Positions 52,383-61,693 of a stretch of DNA of 64,000 bases are shown in pieces. Below the pieces are notes generated by a model, which ran no database searches, was not told where the DNA came from, and worked only from the letters and a program-made list of their open reading frames with translations. Source of the stretch: Actinomadura sp. NAK00032 (lineage in GTDB: Bacteria > Actinomycetota > Actinomycetes > Streptosporangiales > Streptosporangiaceae); the NCBI RefSeq assembly GCF_013364275.1, contig NZ_CP054932.1, forward strand, positions 9,362,001 through 9,426,000. The letters run 5' to 3'. The position numbers and the translations under genes are program-made. Within the stretch, counting starts at the first letter, position 1; every line of letters begins with the position of its first letter.

Positions 52383-52430
52383 GCTTATTCCTGATGATCG
52401 CCGTGCTCGTGTCGTGAGGGCGTGCCGGGG

Positions 52431-53003
52431 TCAGAGGGAGTCGAGGAAGGCGAGGGCGGTCGTCCAGGCGCGTTCCGCCGAGTCGGCGTCGTAGTCGGGG
52501 AGATCGGGGTCGGTGAACAGGTGGCCGGCGCCCCGGTAGCGGAAGACCTCGACGTCCGCGCCCGCCTTGCGCATCCGCAGGTACCAGGCGTTCAGCCAGT
52601 CGACGGGCTCCCAGGTGTCCGGGTCGGCGACGTGCAGTTGCGCCGGGACCTCGGTGGACGCGTCCTCCGCGATGTCGGACGTGCCGTGCATCAGCAGCAG
52701 CCCGCCGGCGTTCGCGTCGGCGAACGCGAGGTTCTGGGCGATGGACCCGCCGAGCGAGAAGCCCGCGTAGACGAGGCCCCCGTCGCCGATCAGCGGCGCC
52801 GCCGCGTGCACGGCGCGGCGCAGCAGCTCGTCCCGGCCGATCTCCTCCTTGATCTCGAACCCCTCCTCGGCGGTGTCGACGACCCGGCCGTCGTACAGGT
52901 CGGGGACGTGGACCTCGTGCCCGGCCGCGCGGAGCCGGTCCGCCGCCTGGTGCACCGCCGGGCGCAGCCCGTACATCGAGTGGAGGAGCAGGATGCGTGC
53001 CAT
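52431..53003 (-). CDS. dienelactone hydrolase family protein
   Basis: 190 residues from ATG 53003. The nucleophile elbow is G-F-S-L-G (YAGFSLGGSIA), with Ser rather than the Cys of true dienelactone hydrolase. His is in RYRGAGHLFTDPDLPDYD, and acid in VADPDTWEPVDW. HSMYGLRPAVHQAADRL is the N-terminal signature. A small cytosolic esterase or hydrolase; substrate unknown. Confidence 0.85.
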   Translation of the reverse strand: MARILLLHSMYGLRPAVHQAADRLRAAGHEVHVPDLYDGRVVDTAEEGFEIKEEIGRDELLRRAVHAAAPLIGDGGLVYAGFSLGGSIAQNLAFADANAGGLLLMHGTSDIAEDASTEVPAQLHVADPDTWEPVDWLNAWYLRMRKAGADVEVFRYRGAGHLFTDPDLPDYDADSAERAWTTALAFLDSL

Positions 53004-53057
53004 GCACCACACCCTAGAGGGCACACCACCTGGTAGGACGGCCGGTCATGGTGTCAC

Positions 53058-53084
53058 GGGAATCCCCGGGGCCTAGGATCGGTT
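53058..53084 (+). promoter_or_regulatory. SigR-type promoter of trxB
   Basis: GGGAAT (53058-53063) and GTT (53082-53084) are separated by exactly 18 bp, matching the SigR/SigH consensus GGAAT-N18-GTT known at thioredoxin genes. The trxB start follows about 60 bp downstream. Confidence 0.85.
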
Positions 53085-53144
53085 GACGCGACTGGCAGGC
53101 CGGTTCGTGCGGCACCGTCGGCCAATGAGGAGAGGCGCAGAACA

Positions 53145-54092
53145 GTGAGCGACGTCCGTAACGTCATCGTCATCGGGTCCGGGCCCGCGGGCTACACGGC
53201 CGCCGTCTACGCGGCTCGCGGCGACCTGAAGCCGCTGGTGTTCGAGGGGTCGGTGACGGCCGGCGGCGCGCTGATGAACACCACCGACGTGGAGAACTTC
53301 CCCGGCTTCCCCGACGGGATCATGGGGCCGGACCTCATGGACAACCTGCGCAAGCAGGCCGAGCGGTTCGGCGCCGAGCTGATCACCGACGACGTCACCG
53401 AGGTCGACCTGAACGCCGACCCCAAGGTCGTGAAGGTCGGCGACGAGACCTACCTGGCGCGGACCGTCATCGTGGCGACCGGGTCGGGGTACCGGGAGCT
53501 CGGCCTGCCCGACGAGAAGCGGCTGTCGGGCCGGGGCGTGTCGTGGTGCGCGACCTGTGACGGGTTCTTCTTCCGCGAGCAGGACATCGCGGTGGTCGGC
53601 GGCGGCGACACCGCGATGGAGGAGGCGATCTTCCTGACCAAGTTCGCCCGCTCGGTCACCGTCATCCACCGCCGGGGCGAGCTGCGCGCCTCCAAGATCA
53701 TGCAGGACCGGGCGTTCGCCAACGACAAGATCCGCTTCCAGTGGAACAGCGAGGTCGTGTCGATCCAGGGCGACGACCGGGTCACCGGTGTCACGGTGCG
53801 CGACACCAAGACCGGGGCCGAGTCGTCGCTGGAGATCACCGGGCTGTTCATCGCGATCGGGCACGACCCGCGCAGCGAGCTGTTCGCGGGCCAGCTGGAG
53901 ACCGACACCGACGGCTACCTGCTGGTGGACGCGCCGACCACGCGGACGAAGATCCCCGGCGTGTTCGCCTGCGGCGACGTCGTCGACCACATCTACCGGC
54001 AGGCGATCACGGCGGCGGGCACCGGCTGCTCCGCGGCCATCGACGCCGAGCACTGGCTCCAGGACCAGGACGCCGCCGACGCGCAGGCCTGA
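53145..54092 (+). CDS. trxB: thioredoxin reductase
   Basis: 315 residues from GTG 53145 (GAGGAGAGG upstream). FAD-binding GSGPAGYTAAVYAAR, redox-active CATC (Cys135, Cys138), NADPH-binding GGGDTAMEEA, and the final FAD motif FACGDVVDHIYRQAITAAG. It reduces thioredoxin with NADPH. A SigR-type promoter upstream indicates disulfide-stress induction. trxA follows after 130 bp. Confidence 0.97.
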   Translation: MSDVRNVIVIGSGPAGYTAAVYAARGDLKPLVFEGSVTAGGALMNTTDVENFPGFPDGIMGPDLMDNLRKQAERFGAELITDDVTEVDLNADPKVVKVGDETYLARTVIVATGSGYRELGLPDEKRLSGRGVSWCATCDGFFFREQDIAVVGGGDTAMEEAIFLTKFARSVTVIHRRGELRASKIMQDRAFANDKIRFQWNSEVVSIQGDDRVTGVTVRDTKTGAESSLEITGLFIAIGHDPRSELFAGQLETDTDGYLLVDAPTTRTKIPGVFACGDVVDHIYRQAITAAGTGCSAAIDAEHWLQDQDAADAQA

Positions 54093-54222
54093 CGCGTCCG
54101 ACCGGCTTCCCGAGCCGGTCGCACCCGTCCCTTCTACAGACTGATTCGCTCCACGGCGGGTCTTGATCCCACAGGCACGGGCGGCACCGGCTGCGGTCGT
54201 CGCGCGAGAACGAAGGAGAACC

Positions 54223-54537
54223 ATGAAAGCCGTGACCGACGCCGACTTCGCGACCGAGGTCCTGAAGAGCGACAAGCCCGTCCTCGTCGACTTCTGGGCC
54301 GAGTGGTGCGGCCCGTGCCGGATGGTGTCGCCGATCCTGGAGGAGATCTCCAAGGAGCACGGCGACAAGATCGAGATCGTGAAGATGAACATCGACGAGA
54401 ACCCGAAGGTGCCGCAGGAGTACGGCATCCTGGCGATTCCGACGATGAGCGTCTTCCAGGGCGGCCAGCCCATCAAGCAGATCACGGGCGCCAAGCCGAA
54501 GGCCGCCCTGCTCCGGGACCTCGCCGAGTTCATCTGA
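54223..54537 (+). CDS. trxA: thioredoxin
   Basis: 104 residues from ATG 54223 with AAGGAG 5 nt upstream. The active site is WCGPC (Cys29, Cys32), and IPTMSVFQGG carries the cis-proline. It reduces disulfides in cytosolic enzymes and is reduced by TrxB. Probably cotranscribed with trxB. An 18-bp hairpin follows. Confidence 0.97.
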   Translation: MKAVTDADFATEVLKSDKPVLVDFWAEWCGPCRMVSPILEEISKEHGDKIEIVKMNIDENPKVPQEYGILAIPTMSVFQGGQPIKQITGAKPKAALLRDLAEFI

Positions 54538-54589
54538 GCCGCAGGCTCAGGCACCGGCCGCCTCTCCGCCTCCCGCGGCGAGCGCGCGA

Positions 54590-54630
54590 ACGTGTGGCCC
54601 GCACTCCGCCATGGAGTGCGGGCCACACGT
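54590..54630. terminator. bidirectional terminator between trxA and the GNAT gene
   Basis: A perfect 18-bp stem, ACGTGTGGCCCGCACTCC/GGAGTGCGGGCCACACGT, with loop GCCAT, between convergent genes. Confidence 0.9.
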
Positions 54631-54650
54631 GCAAACCGTCTCAGATCGCC

Positions 54651-55268
54651 TCAGACGGGTCGTAGCGCCCCCTCCGGGGTCATGGAGCCCAGCAGCCGTT
54701 CGAGGGCCACCTCGACGTCCTCACGCCACGACAGGGCCGACTTCAGCTCCAGCCTCAGCCGCGGGTACCGGTGATGCGGCCGGACGGTCTTGAACCCGAC
54801 CGACAGCAGGTAGTCGGCGGGCACCATGCACCCGCCCTCCTCGCCCTTCAGGTCGCCGAACGCCTCGATCGCCTTCACCGCGCGGCGGGTCAGGTCCTTC
54901 GCGACGCCCTGGACGAGCATCCGGCCGAGGCCGCCGCCCGCGAACTCCGGCAGGATGTGCGCGGTCATCAGCAGCACGGCGTCCGCGCTGACCGGGCTCG
55001 TCGGGAACGCCACCGAGCGCGGCACGTACAGCGGCGGCGCGTACATCACGAACCCCGCCGGGACGTTGTCCACGTACGCGATCTTGCCGCAGCTGCCCCA
55101 CTCCAGCAGCGTCGAGGAGATCCACGCCTCCTTCTCCAGGCCCGAGTCGCCGCTCTCCAGCGCACGGTCCCGGCTGACCGGATCAAGCTCCCAGAACACG
55201 CAGCCGCGACAGCGATGCGGCAGATCGTCGAGATTGTCCAGCGTGATGTTGACGAGACGACGCGACAC
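54651..55268 (-). CDS. GNAT-family acetyltransferase
   Basis: 205 residues from GTG 55268, where the conserved beginning VSRRLVNITLDNLDDLPHRC starts; openings upstream are not conserved in character. RGCVFWELDPV follows, then LLMTAHILPEFAGGGLGRML with the acetyl-CoA loop. Genes of this type are frequent near trxA and parAB in actinobacteria. The acceptor is unknown. Three Cys near the N-terminus (HRCRGC, CGK) are a curious feature. Confidence 0.8.
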   Translation of the reverse strand: MSRRLVNITLDNLDDLPHRCRGCVFWELDPVSRDRALESGDSGLEKEAWISSTLLEWGSCGKIAYVDNVPAGFVMYAPPLYVPRSVAFPTSPVSADAVLLMTAHILPEFAGGGLGRMLVQGVAKDLTRRAVKAIEAFGDLKGEEGGCMVPADYLLSVGFKTVRPHHRYPRLRLELKSALSWREDVEVALERLLGSMTPEGALRPV

Positions 55269-55470
55269 CGGGTCGGCACCCCCTGCCTCGATCCTCGCCC
55301 GCCGGGCCTGGAACCCGTGACGGCGGAACTTCCCGGCAACCAACCGGGACCCGCGGGCATCGTATCGGACAGGAGTTTCCCCAACCCGGCGGCACGCCAC
55401 ACCCGGAGCGGTCCAGCGCGGCCGCCATGGCGTAGTTTGCAGGGAAGTCATCACACCTCGGAGGTGCCTC

Positions 55471-56763
55471 GTGGAACAGCATTCGCGTACGGACGTCTAC
55501 GCCGATCGCTACGCCGCCCGCGCCGCCGGGATGGTGCCGTCCGAGATCCGCGCCCTGTTCGCGATGGTCGCACGGCCCGAGATCGTCTCCCTCGCGGGCG
55601 GGGCGCCCTACGTGTCCGCGCTGCCCCTCGACGCCGTCGGCGAGATGATCGGCGAACTCGTCGCCGGCAAGGGCGCCGAGGTCCTCCAGTACGGCTCCGC
55701 GCAGGGGGACGAGCATCTCCGCGAGCACATCTGCGAGGTCATGTCCCTGGAGGGCGTCCACGCGTCCCCCGACGACGTGGTCGTCACCGTCGGCGCGCAG
55801 CAGGCGCTCGACCTCATCACCAAGATCTTCGTGGACCCGGGGGACGTCGTCCTCGCCGAGGCCCCGTCCTATGTCGGCGCGCTCGGCACGTTCGCGTCCT
55901 ACCAGGCCGACGTCGTGCACGTCCCGCTGGACGAGGGCGGGCTCATCCCGTCCGCGCTCCGCGAGACGCTCGCCTCCCTCCGCGCCGAGGGCCGCAGCGT
56001 CAAGTTCCTCTACACCGTCCCGACGTTCCAGAACCCGGCCGGCGTCACGCTCACCACCGCCCGCCGCGCGCAGATCCTGGAGATCTGCGCCGAGTACGAC
56101 ATCCTGGTCGTCGAGGACAACCCGTACGGGCTCCTCGGCTTCGACGGCGACCCCATGCGCGCGCTGCGCGCGGACGACTCCGAGCGCGTCATCTACCTCG
56201 GCTCGTTCTCCAAGACGATCGCGTCCGGCCTCCGCGTCGGCTGGGTGCTCGCGCCGCACGCGGTGCGGGCCAAGCTCGTCCTGGCCGCCGAGTCCGCGAT
56301 CCTGTGCCCGTCGAACTTCTCCCAGCTCGCCGTCCGCGAGTACCTCGCCACGCAGCCGTGGCGGGAGCAGATCAAGGACTTCCGCGAGCTGTACCGGGCG
56401 CGCCGTGACGCGATGCTGGAATCCCTTGACCAGTGGATGCCCGAGGGGTGCACCTGGACGCGTCCCGCCGGCGGCTTCTTCGTCTGGCTCACCCTCCCCG
56501 AGGGGCTCGACTCCAAGGCGATGGCGCCGCGCGCGATCGCCGAGCGCGTCGCCTACGTCCCCGGCACCGGCTTCTACGCGGACGGCGACGGGCACCGGCA
56601 CCTGCGGCTGTCGTACTGCTTCCCGGAACCGCACCGGATCCGGGAGGGCGTCCGGCGGCTCGCGACGGTGGTCGAGAAGGAGATCAGCCTCCGCGACACG
56701 TTCGGCGGCGCCGTCGGCGGCGGCTCCACGGGCGTCCAGACACCGGGCCCGGACGTCGTCTGA
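55471..56763 (+). CDS. PLP-dependent aminotransferase (MocR/LysN-like, class I)
   Basis: 430 residues from GTG 55471 (GGAGG upstream). It begins with a conserved IVSLAGGAPYVSALPLDAV, has VGAQQALDLITKIFVDPGD, YTVPTFQNPAGVTLT, and the PLP lysine in LGSFSKTIASGLRVGW. It resembles 2-aminoadipate aminotransferases. No HTH domain, so it is not a MocR regulator. Substrate unknown. A perfect parS site follows the stop by 3 bp. Confidence 0.88.
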   Translation: MEQHSRTDVYADRYAARAAGMVPSEIRALFAMVARPEIVSLAGGAPYVSALPLDAVGEMIGELVAGKGAEVLQYGSAQGDEHLREHICEVMSLEGVHASPDDVVVTVGAQQALDLITKIFVDPGDVVLAEAPSYVGALGTFASYQADVVHVPLDEGGLIPSALRETLASLRAEGRSVKFLYTVPTFQNPAGVTLTTARRAQILEICAEYDILVVEDNPYGLLGFDGDPMRALRADDSERVIYLGSFSKTIASGLRVGWVLAPHAVRAKLVLAAESAILCPSNFSQLAVREYLATQPWREQIKDFRELYRARRDAMLESLDQWMPEGCTWTRPAGGFFVWLTLPEGLDSKAMAPRAIAERVAYVPGTGFYADGDGHRHLRLSYCFPEPHRIREGVRRLATVVEKEISLRDTFGGAVGGGSTGVQTPGPDVV

Positions 56764-56765
56764 AG

Positions 56766-56779
56766 GTTTCACGTGAAAC
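56766..56779. other. parS: parS site (perfect)
   Basis: GTTTCACGTGAAAC, a perfect palindrome between the aminotransferase and ddl genes. Confidence 0.95.
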
Positions 56780-56831
56780 GCGCGCCGGGGGCGCCCGGCG
56801 CGCACCACACCATCCAAGAGGGGCACCAGCG

Positions 56832-57773
56832 GTGGAACTCGGGCATGTCGTCGTCCTCGCCGGAGGTCTGTCGTACGAGCGAGAGGTGTCGCTCCGGTCC
56901 GGCCGCCGCGTCACCGACGCGCTGCGCGCCCGCGACATCCCGGTCGAACTACGTGACGCCGACGCGACGCTCCTGGACTCGCTGACCGACGACCCGCCGG
57001 ACATCGTCTTCCCCGTCCTGCACGGCGCCTCGGGGGAGGACGGCTCGATCCGCGACGTCCTCGAACTGGTCGGCGTGCCCTACCTCGGCGCCCGTCCGGA
57101 CGCCTGCCGTGTCGCCTGGGACAAGCCGACCGCCAAGTCCGTCGTCCGCCGCGCCGGCCTCCGGACCCCCGACTCCGTCGCCCTCCCGAAGGAGGTCTTC
57201 CACGACCTCGGCGCGGCGTCCGTCCTCTCCCGCATCGTGGACGCGCTCGGCCTGCCCCTGTTCGTCAAGCCGACCCGCGGCGGCTCCGCGCTCGGCGCCT
57301 CCGTGGTCCACGAGCCGTCCGAACTGTCCGCCGCCATGGTCAGCTGCTTCGCCTACGGCGATGCCGCACTCGTCGAGCGCTATGTCGCCGGCACCGAGGT
57401 GGCCGTCAGCGTCATCGAGCAGGACGGCACGCCCAACGCGCTCCCCGCCGTCGAGATCGTCACCCCGGGCCGCCTCTACGACTACACGGCCCGCTACGAC
57501 GCAGGCGACACCGAGTTCGTCACCCCCGCGCGCCTGTCCCCGGACGCCGCCGCCCGCGCCACGGCCGCCGCCGTCACCGCCCACCGCACCCTCGGCCTCC
57601 GGGACATCTCCCGCACCGACCTCATCGTCTCCCCGGACGGCGAAGTCCACTTCCTGGAGGTCAATGTCGCCCCCGGCATGACGGAGACGAGCCTCCTCCC
57701 CCGCGCCGTCAGCGTCGCCGGCCTGGACCTCGGCGAGGTCTGCGAGTCGCTCCTCCAGTCCCGCCTCGCCTGA
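56832..57773 (+). CDS. ddl: D-alanine-D-alanine ligase-like ATP-grasp enzyme
   Basis: 313 residues from GTG 56832 (GAGGGG upstream). N-domain with VVVLAGGLSYEREVSLRSG and FPVLHGASGEDGSIRDVLEL (core LHGASGEDGSI). ATP-grasp with PLFVKPTRGGSALGASVV and FLEVNVAPGMTETSLLP. It likely joins two D-Ala for peptidoglycan. Slightly short (313 vs about 350), and a second ddl usually exists elsewhere, so this may be a paralog with another amino-acid specificity. Flanked by two perfect parS sites. Confidence 0.85.
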   Translation: MELGHVVVLAGGLSYEREVSLRSGRRVTDALRARDIPVELRDADATLLDSLTDDPPDIVFPVLHGASGEDGSIRDVLELVGVPYLGARPDACRVAWDKPTAKSVVRRAGLRTPDSVALPKEVFHDLGAASVLSRIVDALGLPLFVKPTRGGSALGASVVHEPSELSAAMVSCFAYGDAALVERYVAGTEVAVSVIEQDGTPNALPAVEIVTPGRLYDYTARYDAGDTEFVTPARLSPDAAARATAAAVTAHRTLGLRDISRTDLIVSPDGEVHFLEVNVAPGMTETSLLPRAVSVAGLDLGEVCESLLQSRLA

Positions 57774-57799
57774 CACACCGCGCCACGCCACCCACCCTC

Positions 57800-57813
57800 G
57801 TTTCACGTGAAAC
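57800..57813. other. parS: parS site (perfect)
   Basis: GTTTCACGTGAAAC in the gap after ddl. Confidence 0.95.
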
Positions 57814-57967
57814 AAGCCGCGCAGCCCTCAGCCCAAATCTCCGAAGCAGGAGCCGTAAACCCTCCCTGTACCGGAGGATGGTGAAGGCCGCGCCCTCCGC
57901 GTGAAGGCTCCACCCACCTTCGCCCCCGCAACTCACCACCGCGGGGACGCAGCGATCACCGCGCGCT

Positions 57968-58591
57968 CTAGCCTCCCGCGCCCAGAAGCTCCAGCCCCTC
58001 TCCCTCCAGATGCGGGAGAGCCGCCGCCTCGCGTCCCGCGAGGAGGAGAACGACGGCCTGGAGCGGACCGGCCACCAACGGACCGTCCCCACGCGCCCAT
58101 CCCACGTCCGTGGCCGCGACGCGCAGGCCGCGAAATCGTTTCTTGGCGCCGAAGCCAAAGGGCGCCGGGATCTGCCAGATGCGGTCGGCGGCCACCAACG
58201 CCGGCTCGACCGGCATCGCGAACTCGCGCCCGAGTGGGGCGAAGATGTCCTGCGCGTGGACCAGGATGTCCAGAAGGGGTTCCTTGATCGAGGTGCCGGG
58301 AGCCCGCCGCCGGAGACCGGCCCCCTTCCGCACGATCGCGATCAGCTCATCGGTCGGCAGCGCCGCCCGCTCGATAGCCGTCTCACGGATCATCCCGTGG
58401 AAGTCCCCGCGCGCCCGCACGAGCTCCCGCAGCGCCGTACCCGCCGTGATCTCCGACCCCAGACCGACATGGGCGACGACATCGCGCACCCGCCAGCCCT
58501 CGCACAACGAGGCGTGCTCCCACTCGTCCGGCCGAAGATCCGTCAGGGCGTCCGCGACCGCCGAGCGCTGCTCCCCGATGTGCCGCCACAT
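57968..58591 (-). CDS. maleylpyruvate isomerase/DinB-fold protein (TIGR03083-like)
   Basis: 207 residues from ATG 58591. The N-terminal DinB-type four-helix domain has HIGEQRSAVADALTDL, SLCEGWRVRDVVAHVGLG (the W-x-x-x-D/H metal-binding pattern), and LLDILVHAQDIFAPLGR. It belongs to mycothiol-dependent maleylpyruvate isomerase-like proteins. Substrate unknown. The frame stays open upstream of 58591 but shows no conserved residues. It converges on ddl. Confidence 0.8.
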   Translation of the reverse strand: MWRHIGEQRSAVADALTDLRPDEWEHASLCEGWRVRDVVAHVGLGSEITAGTALRELVRARGDFHGMIRETAIERAALPTDELIAIVRKGAGLRRRAPGTSIKEPLLDILVHAQDIFAPLGREFAMPVEPALVAADRIWQIPAPFGFGAKKRFRGLRVAATDVGWARGDGPLVAGPLQAVVLLLAGREAAALPHLEGEGLELLGAGG

Positions 58592-59269
58592 CTCTTCGCG
58601 ATCCAATCGAGCCTCCCAGGGCCGAACTCCGCGAGATCTGCTCTCCGCCGGAACATATTGGCCACCACCCCAGAGGTCCAGCATCCAGCCACCCCAAGAC
58701 TCCCCAAATCCCCCACCGCGACACCCCCTCGGCCTGAGGCGCCACGCCACCCAGCTGAGCGGCCAGGCGGCGCGACGCCTCCGAGGGCGACGCGAGACCA
58801 ACGCCGGCGCCCGGCCAAGGACCACCGACAGCAGCGCCGAAGCCTCCACGACAACATCCCGCCGAGGCCGTCCTCCTACAGGACGCGGTCGCACCAGAAC
58901 GCCCGCGCTCGGCACCCGCCCCCCCGGCGTCATGGCCCACGACGACGACGTCCGCGAGAAGGTCGTGGCGGCCGCCGAGCGCGCACGGGCGCAGCGCCAG
59001 ATCGGTTGAGGGACAGGCGCCCCAACAAGAACCACGACCGCCTAACGCCCGCCACCCCCACAGCAAACCAGCCGGTGACCGTAAGGCCAGCGCGGCCAAC
59101 CCGGCATGACCGCAACCAACACCAGCGAAGCTCTGCCGCCAACCATCCCGCCGATCAAGCCCACGCAAGGCGCAACCAATGACGGCACCGCCAGCGCACA
59201 GTGGTCGGGGCCACGTAACACGCTCGGCCACTGCGGACTGTGAAGGGATCGAGCCTCCGATGGCGCACC

Positions 59270-59283
59270 GTTTCCCGTGAAAC
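59270..59283. other. parS: parS-like site (one mismatch)
   Basis: GTTTCCCGTGAAAC differs from the consensus at one base. Confidence 0.8.
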
Positions 59284-59774
59284 ATCAAGCCACCAAACCT
59301 GCACAGCGCTCCCCCCTGCACCACCTCCCCTCCGCAGCTTCACCCTCGGCGCTACCAACGACGTCGACGTCCAGTCCCGGCAAGCACTACGTGGCCCACA
59401 CCACCCACTGCGCGACCACCGCTGTGGACAAGCCTGCTCCGCCCGACTACGCCGCCACCGCGGGGTAAGCCCGGCACCAACGGTTGTCCCTCGTCGGCGA
59501 CGCCGCTCGCCATGGGCGAACTCGGCACCACCCTGCCGTCGGCCGCACGTCGCTGAGCACGCCCCGGCCGAGCAACGCCAGCCGTGAACAAGCGTCACAC
59601 GCAGCCGCCGTCCGCAGTGGGCCCCCACAAGCATCATCAGGCGGCGTCCCGCCCGTTCGTTGGCACCGACAGCCGGCAGACATGCCACCGCGCCCGCCCT
59701 CCGAAAACGCACGACCGAGGCCGTCCGCCCTTCCCGGTAGTACCCCCGAGACATGGACGAGTGCGACACTGCCC

Positions 59775-60009
59775 CGGCCCGCCCCACTGCGCACGACCAA
59801 GGCCGCCACCCAGCAGCGCCCACGCGGCAGAACCGACAGCCGAGTCGACCGACCAACGATCGCGACTTCTGCCGCACCGCCACCAACGGCACGCAACGTC
59901 AGCGAGTGGCCGTCATCGACCGACGCCTTGCCCAGCAGCACCCCCAAGGTGCGGGGTACGTGCAAAACCGCGTCGGCCCGCCCCACTGCGCACGACCAAG
60001 GCCGCCACC
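59775..60009. repeat. 36-bp perfect direct repeat, 199 bp apart
   Basis: Copies at 59775-59810 and 59974-60009 begin CGGCCCGCCCCACTGCGCAC and end GGCCGCCACC. Diverged GCACGACCGAGGCCG fragments also occur near 59687 and 60354. Confidence 0.85.
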
Positions 60010-60621
60010 GACCCGTGCCCCGTGCAGCAGAACTGCCACTACCCCGCGTGCAGAGCGGGCGGGACGGGCGGTCCGTCAGCGATCGCGTCTTAATCTGATG
60101 CGCCTCGACCAGCGACACGCCGCATCGGCGAGCTGAACGGGGCGTGGCTGAGGGCGATGTGCCGCAGTATCCAGCTCGACCGCCTGCGCAGCAGCCCCGG
60201 CGACGCCGTCGCGCTGCTGCGCCGCGCGGTCGAGCTGAGCGTGGGCCACGGGGACACCGCCGACTTCTACGCCTTCGGCTTCGCCAACCACCGCGCACAG
60301 CCCCCAGCAACGGGCCAAGCCGGAAGGCTGCGCACGGCCAGCTCTTCATCTGGGCACGACCGAGGCCGCCGCCAACCTGCCCGACCAATCGCGTCAGCCG
60401 CTACAGGCCTACGCCGCACGGGGACGGGGCCGTCCACGGCACACAGCTGAAGCCGCCGCCCGGGACCACCCCCACCGGCGGCAGCGACGCGCACCGCCTG
60501 AGCGGCGAGACAGAGCCACAGACGTAGGACGGTCGGCTCTTCGACTGGGCCCGCCCAGGACCGCTGTGGGGCGGTCGTCGTGGTGTTTGGTGGGATGGGC
60601 GGGCGGTGTTGATGACGGGAT

Positions 60622-60635
60622 GTTTCACGGGAAAC
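60622..60635. other. parS: parS-like site (one mismatch)
   Basis: GTTTCACGGGAAAC, 69 bp beyond the parB stop. Confidence 0.8.
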
Positions 60636-60703
60636 ATTGGGGGAGTGGGCAAAGAGAAGCGCCCCGGAGGCGGGTGGCGTTCCGGGGCGCGGTGGTGGGT
60701 TGG

Positions 60704-61693
60704 TCAGTTGCCGGGTAGGTCGTCGTCCTCGGGGGCCATCGACTTGATGATGCGGTCGAGGTCTTCCAGGGTGGCGAACTCGACGACGATCTTGCCCTTG
60801 TTGCGGCCCATGTCGACGCGGACCTTTGTCTCGTAGCGGTCGGAGAGGCGGTCGGCCAGCTCTCGCAGGCCGGGGGCGACCGGCTTCTTGCGGCGGCCCT
60901 GGCGTGGCGCCTTGGGCTCGTCGTCGACCTCGCGGAGCGCGATCATCTCCTCCAGGGCGCGGACGGAGAGCCCCTCCTGGACGATCCGCTGCGCCAGGTG
61001 CTCCTGGGCCTCGATGCTGTCGAGGGAGAGCAGGGCGCGGGCGTGGCCGGCGGACAGGACGCCGGCGGCCACCCGGCGCTGGACGGCGGGCGGCAGGTTC
61101 AGCAGCCGCAGCGTGTTGGTGATGTGCGGGCGCGACCGGCCGATGCGGGTGGCGAGTTGCTCGTGGGTGGCGCCGAAGTCCTGCAGCAGCTGCTGGTAGG
61201 CGGCGGCCTCCTCCAGCGGGTTGAGCTGCTGGCGGTGGAGGTTCTCCATGAGCGCGTCACGGAGCAGGTCGTTGTCGCCGGTGTCGCGGACGATCGCCGG
61301 GATGACGTCCAGTCCGGCCATCTTGGACGCCCGCCACCGGCGCTCGCCCATGATCAGTTCGTAGTCGTGATCGCCCGACGCGGACTTGCGGACGACGATC
61401 GGCTGCAGCAGCCCCACGATGCCGATCGACTCGGCGAGTTCCTGCAGCGCCTGCTCGTCGAAGTGATCGCGCGGCTGCCGCGGGTTGACGGTGATGGATC
61501 CGACCGGCAGCTCCGCGAAATGCGCGCCGGCGACCGGTTCGAGCCCGGGGGCCGCGGCGCCGTTCGAAGCGGCGGGGCCACCGGGGAAGCCGGGCTCGCC
61601 CGCGTTCCCCGGCTCGTCCGGCGTCGGCGGGGGCGGGGCGGTGGGAATGAGGGCGCCGAGCCCCTTGCCCAGACCGCGTCGCTGCTGGCTCAC
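60704..61693 (-). CDS. parB: chromosome partitioning protein ParB (CTPase, parS-binding)
   Basis: 329 residues from GTG 61693 (GGAGGAG 7 nt upstream). N-terminal box GLGKGLGALIP, an Ala/Pro/Gly linker, the ParB/Srx CTP-binding domain with NPRQPRDHFDEQALQELAES (core NPRQPR), GERRWRAS, and the HTH ATRIGRSRPHITNTLRLLNLP. The C-terminal dimerisation segment is IVVEFATLEDLDRIIKSM. It loads and slides on parS DNA. GTG overlaps the parA stop as GTGA. Confidence 0.97.
   Translation of the reverse strand: MSQQRRGLGKGLGALIPTAPPPPTPDEPGNAGEPGFPGGPAASNGAAAPGLEPVAGAHFAELPVGSITVNPRQPRDHFDEQALQELAESIGIVGLLQPIVVRKSASGDHDYELIMGERRWRASKMAGLDVIPAIVRDTGDNDLLRDALMENLHRQQLNPLEEAAAYQQLLQDFGATHEQLATRIGRSRPHITNTLRLLNLPPAVQRRVAAGVLSAGHARALLSLDSIEAQEHLAQRIVQEGLSVRALEEMIALREVDDEPKAPRQGRRKKPVAPGLRELADRLSDRYETKVRVDMGRNKGKIVVEFATLEDLDRIIKSMAPEDDDLPGN

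Larger units (their letters stand above)
58592..60703. other. 2.1-kb gene-poor tract with repeats, parS sites and a DnaA box
   Basis: No frame here shows a recognisable domain or a consistent ribosome site. Long openings on both strands contradict each other. It contains two parS-like sites (59270, 60622), one exact DnaA-box 9-mer TGTGGACAA (59423-59431), and several diverged direct repeats. A short stretch at 60157-60300 reads as coding-like (RLRSSPGDAVALLRRAVELS), perhaps a gene remnant. Confidence 0.6.

Noticed and set aside
58592..59035. An N-terminal extension of the DinB-fold protein
   Set aside because: The frame stays open but is low-complexity Arg/Gly; the conserved domain starts at ATG 58591.
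59155..60388. Minus-strand frames of 245 and 313 codons in the repeat tract
   Set aside because: They overlap each other in different frames, contain the direct repeats, and show no conserved residues.
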